Source of the DNA: Spirosoma aerolatum
GTDB lineage: Bacteria; Bacteroidota; Bacteroidia; Cytophagales; Spirosomataceae
Length of the DNA stretch: 64,000 nt
Assembly (NCBI RefSeq): GCF_002056795.1
Contig: NZ_CP020104.1
Span: forward strand, 6,891,501-6,955,500
Reading direction: 5' to 3'
Numbering within the stretch: the stretch's first letter is position 1; every line of letters begins with the position of its first letter. The notes under the pieces are model-generated. The model was not told the DNA's origin, ran no database searches, and was given only the letters and a program-made list of their open reading frames with translations. This document shows positions 62,014 through 64,000 of the stretch, one piece after another. Both the position numbers and the translations under genes were made by a program.

Positions 62014-63270
62014 CTAGGGGTTCGGAGCCTGCTGAAAATTTGCCTTCTCTTTTTTGGCTGGCTTTGGCTTTTTGGCTGGCTTGGTGGTTGGCTCCCCTTG
62101 CTGTTGCTGTTTGGCCTGGTCTGCTGGACTTACCTCGTCGTCGGATTCGTTGACAAACTCAACGTTATATTCTTGTTTAAAGAACTCCTTTTTTAGTTTT
62201 CCCACTTTGGTGTGGATGTCTAAATCCATCGCCAGACGGTCTTTTTTGGAAATCTTGGCTTCTTCCTCAATGAACTCAAACTGTCCACCTTCCGCGTCGA
62301 AGCCCTGGGCGATCAGCATGGCCACACCCTGTTCGTTGAGGTACGACAAGATATGATCCTGGTCGTCCTGGGTGATGTTGTCAGCTACCCGCTCGTGTAC
62401 TTCGCCCTGGCTCTTACTGCTACCGTCCTGGGTGGTCATGGTCTGCCCAACGATGAGCTTGGACATGCCTTTGTCCAGGTAGTCAGCCAAACCAAAATAG
62501 GTATCCTTCGCGCCAGTCTTGCCCGACGATTCAATAAACTCCACGCTACTGCCGTCCGGCATGGCTACCCAGGCCGAGCTACCCAGATTCGCCAGCGCCT
62601 GTTCGACCTGCGTTTTTTGGGCAGGATCAAGCGGGTTATAGGTGCCTTTGCGAAGGGGTTGGCCAAAGAGTTCGTTGAAGGTTGCCCAGTCGCTCACGTC
62701 CCCACGCTTGAGTAGGACCAGGGGAACCGCACTAATCAGTAGTCCTAAGTCATCTTCCTCCCCAACCGCCAGATATAAACTGGTATAGGGGGGTTGGCTG
62801 TAGTCAATGCCCGTCTGATCGTACGGCGTGGCAACGACCAGGTGTTTGCTGGGAACCACGTGCGGACGGGGAACCAGGCTGGTCGTTTGTCCTACGAAGT
62901 CAACACCTACTAGGCTATAGCCATAGAACCGGGCGTCCAGGATGTGTTTAAGCAGTTGCCGGAAAAAGCGTTTATGGGTTAACCTGGTAATGGCTTCGAC
63001 ATCTTCCCCATCCCGTTTAAAGACCAGCTTGGTTCGGGTGGTGGCTAGTCGTCGCTGTTCCATTACTGAACGCAGGTGTTCGTCCAGGGTGGCATCACTA
63101 TATATATTATAGAGTAGCCAGCGAACCGGATGGATAACCGACTCTGCCGATACGATGGCTTGCCGCCAGTTGTCGAGGGTTTTCCGGCTTCTGTCGATGG
63201 CTCTGATCTGAATCGAGCGGTCAACGATTTGCAGAGCCGTAGAAGCTTTTTGGGTTGTGCGTTTTGCCAT
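62014..63270 (-). CDS. DUF935-type portal protein
   Basis: 418 aa from ATG 63270. The DUF935 (Mu gp29-like) start DNWRQAIVSAESVIHPVRWL, then YSLVGVDFVGQ and the ending region with SKSQGEVHERVADNITQDDQ. Forms the portal ring through which DNA enters and leaves the head. The C-terminus is a Lys/Pro repeat (KPAKKPKPAKKEK). Confidence 0.9.
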   Translation of the reverse strand: MAKRTTQKASTALQIVDRSIQIRAIDRSRKTLDNWRQAIVSAESVIHPVRWLLYNIYSDATLDEHLRSVMEQRRLATTRTKLVFKRDGEDVEAITRLTHKRFFRQLLKHILDARFYGYSLVGVDFVGQTTSLVPRPHVVPSKHLVVATPYDQTGIDYSQPPYTSLYLAVGEEDDLGLLISAVPLVLLKRGDVSDWATFNELFGQPLRKGTYNPLDPAQKTQVEQALANLGSSAWVAMPDGSSVEFIESSGKTGAKDTYFGLADYLDKGMSKLIVGQTMTTQDGSSKSQGEVHERVADNITQDDQDHILSYLNEQGVAMLIAQGFDAEGGQFEFIEEEAKISKKDRLAMDLDIHTKVGKLKKEFFKQEYNVEFVNESDDEVSPADQAKQQQQGEPTTKPAKKPKPAKKEKANFQQAPNP

Positions 63271-63374
63271 AGCCAAAATGGGCGATTTAAGACACGATCT
63301 ATCTTTGGTGATCGAATGGGCGCGGGAATAATTTGATTTTAGTTAACGAGCATTTAAACGGGCAAAATGGCACG

Positions 63375-63791
63375 TCAAACCAGTGTTGGTCGTCGGGGGG
63401 TGCTACCCCATCCGATTTCACTGCCTGTTGTGGCTGTGTCGTCAGGAATTGGAGCGGCTACACCGGGTAATTTAATTCGTCCATCGGCCAGCATTTCCAG
63501 TAGCTTTGCGGCCCGCTCACATGATTTGGTAATCTTGTCGGGAATCGTTTCAAGGGGCTGGTAGAGGTAGCAGATAGCAATCGTTTTAGCGATCTGAAGT
63601 AAAAGCGCATTTCGGTTTGCGCCCGTCTTCTCCAGTTCAGGCCGGATGTCATAGCGGCCTACCAAATGGCTTTCAATTTCGGATTCCGCCGTGACCAGGT
63701 GGGTCAGGATGATCGTATCATCGTAGCGGGTAATCATGTCCACGATCTCCGGCATGACCTGGGTCATCAGGTCGGCTTTTTGTAAAAACAT
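63375..63791 (-). CDS. DUF1320 (Mu gp36-like) protein
   Basis: 138 aa. MPEIVDMITRYDDTIILTHL, ESEIESHLVGRYDIRPELEK and LLLQIAKTIAICYLYQ match DUF1320, a head-tail connector-type protein in Mu-like phages. It begins 5 bp after the terminase stop, before the portal gene, a place different from Mu itself. Confidence 0.85.
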   Translation of the reverse strand: MFLQKADLMTQVMPEIVDMITRYDDTIILTHLVTAESEIESHLVGRYDIRPELEKTGANRNALLLQIAKTIAICYLYQPLETIPDKITKSCERAAKLLEMLADGRIKLPGVAAPIPDDTATTGSEIGWGSTPRRPTLV

Positions 63792-63796
63792 AATCG

Positions 63797-64000
63797 TTAG
63801 TATTTAGTGGTACGTCGGTTGCCTCCGCTGGTGGCAGGGGTAACGGTTCGGACTTTTTGATTGATGATGTAAATGCCGCCTTCGGTCGCATCGGGTGCGT
63901 CGTCATGCCCAGTGGGGAAGGATAGAAGTTGATCTTTCCAGTTGACAAAATGCTTGTTGCCTTTGAGTCGCTGGCTGATCCGAAAGCAACCCAGTTCAAA
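63797..64000 (-). CDS. Terminase large subunit, C-terminal end (partial)
   Basis: The last 67 residues, cut by the window edge. RISQRLKGNKHFVNWKDQLL and LSFPTGHDDAPDATEGGIYI are the end of the terminase nuclease domain (HDDxPDA), where the large subunit cuts phage DNA during packaging. It reads leftward into DUF1320 and portal. Confidence 0.8.
   Translation of the reverse strand, partial: FELGCFRISQRLKGNKHFVNWKDQLLSFPTGHDDAPDATEGGIYIINQKVRTVTPATSGGNRRTTKY

Larger units (their letters stand above)
33425..64000. mobile_element. Mu-like transposable prophage with cargo (left part; right end not in window)
   Basis: Seen directly: MuA-like transposase, MuB-like ATPase, repressor and Ner-like proteins, Gam-like protein, portal, MuF, gpG and terminase genes. 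The left limit is set tentatively at the GGTGTACA boxes just outside the repressor; everything to 32.0 kb is host. The region also carries a TnpB gene, a decayed FRG gene, an Mrr-like nuclease and an AbiTii/AlbA_2 pair. The capsid, protease, sheath and right end must lie beyond the window. Confidence 0.7.

Noticed and set aside
62041..62100. Classical slippery heptamer A AAA AAG at the portal end
   Set aside because: The A6 run is in the frame C AAA AAA G, which does not satisfy the X XXY YYZ rule; frameshift kept only as an alternative to the ATT start.
63718..63999. 93-codon leftward frame at the right edge
   Set aside because: It is out of frame with the clear terminase C-terminal sequence (63797-64000) and shows no protein pattern.

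Overview
The window looks like part of a chromosome from the Bacteroidota order Cytophagales, close to Spirosoma and its relatives. This is inferred from the gene families: a SusC/SusD pair with an STN domain, FecR and an ECF sigma factor, a DUF4834 membrane protein, an ABC-permease/M1-peptidase fusion, a GldI-like FKBP lipoprotein, and the weak ribosome binding sites common in this phylum. I could not run a database search, so genus level is a guess.

Positions 1-32,000 are ordinary host DNA. The order is: DHH phosphoesterase, FKBP isomerase and RdgB; an M20 amidohydrolase; a leftward five-gene run (ABC ATPase, cyclophilin, RmlD-like reductase, tautomerase, YggU); PurN with a lipoprotein; DUF4834; an M28 peptidase; a large polytopic membrane protein; and a galactoside-type uptake locus (ECF sigma factor, FecR, SusC with STN domain, SusD, GH36-like alpha-galactosidase, LysR regulator). 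Then come a pyruvate-oxidase-like ThDP enzyme, an OLD/PARIS-like pair (ABC-type ATPase plus separate TOPRIM protein), a TsdA-like dihaem cytochrome with a DsrE protein, and the ABC-permease/M1 fusion. Strong hairpin terminators separate many of these units.

From about 33.4 kb to the right edge the DNA is a Mu-like (transposable) prophage with cargo; its right end lies outside the window. At the left are a repressor and operator. An 11.8-kb block follows: an XRE-controlled run ending in an intact TnpB, a decayed FRG-domain gene, an Mrr-like nuclease, a membrane coiled-coil protein, an isolated phage tail pair (131-aa protein plus tape measure), an AlbA_2 (Schlafen-like) and AbiTii-like gene pair, and an array of decaying coding repeats. 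A second, homologous operator/promoter region then drives the rightward early operon (Ner-like protein, MuA, MuB, Gam-like protein, many small genes, gp16-like protein, replisome-organiser-like protein).

A strong bidirectional terminator at 54.2 kb separates this from the leftward late operon. Reading from the right edge that operon holds the terminase C-terminus, DUF1320, portal, MuF-like protein, gpG-like protein, a candidate unimolecular spanin, tail fibre and baseplate-type genes, and a frameshifted tail spike. No major capsid gene is in the window. Points deserving most attention are the AbiTii/AlbA_2 pair, the ATPase/TOPRIM pair, the split duplicated phage operator region, the decayed FRG gene, a G11 tract just after muB, the tail-spike frameshift in a G tract, and the MuF gene with no ordinary start codon.
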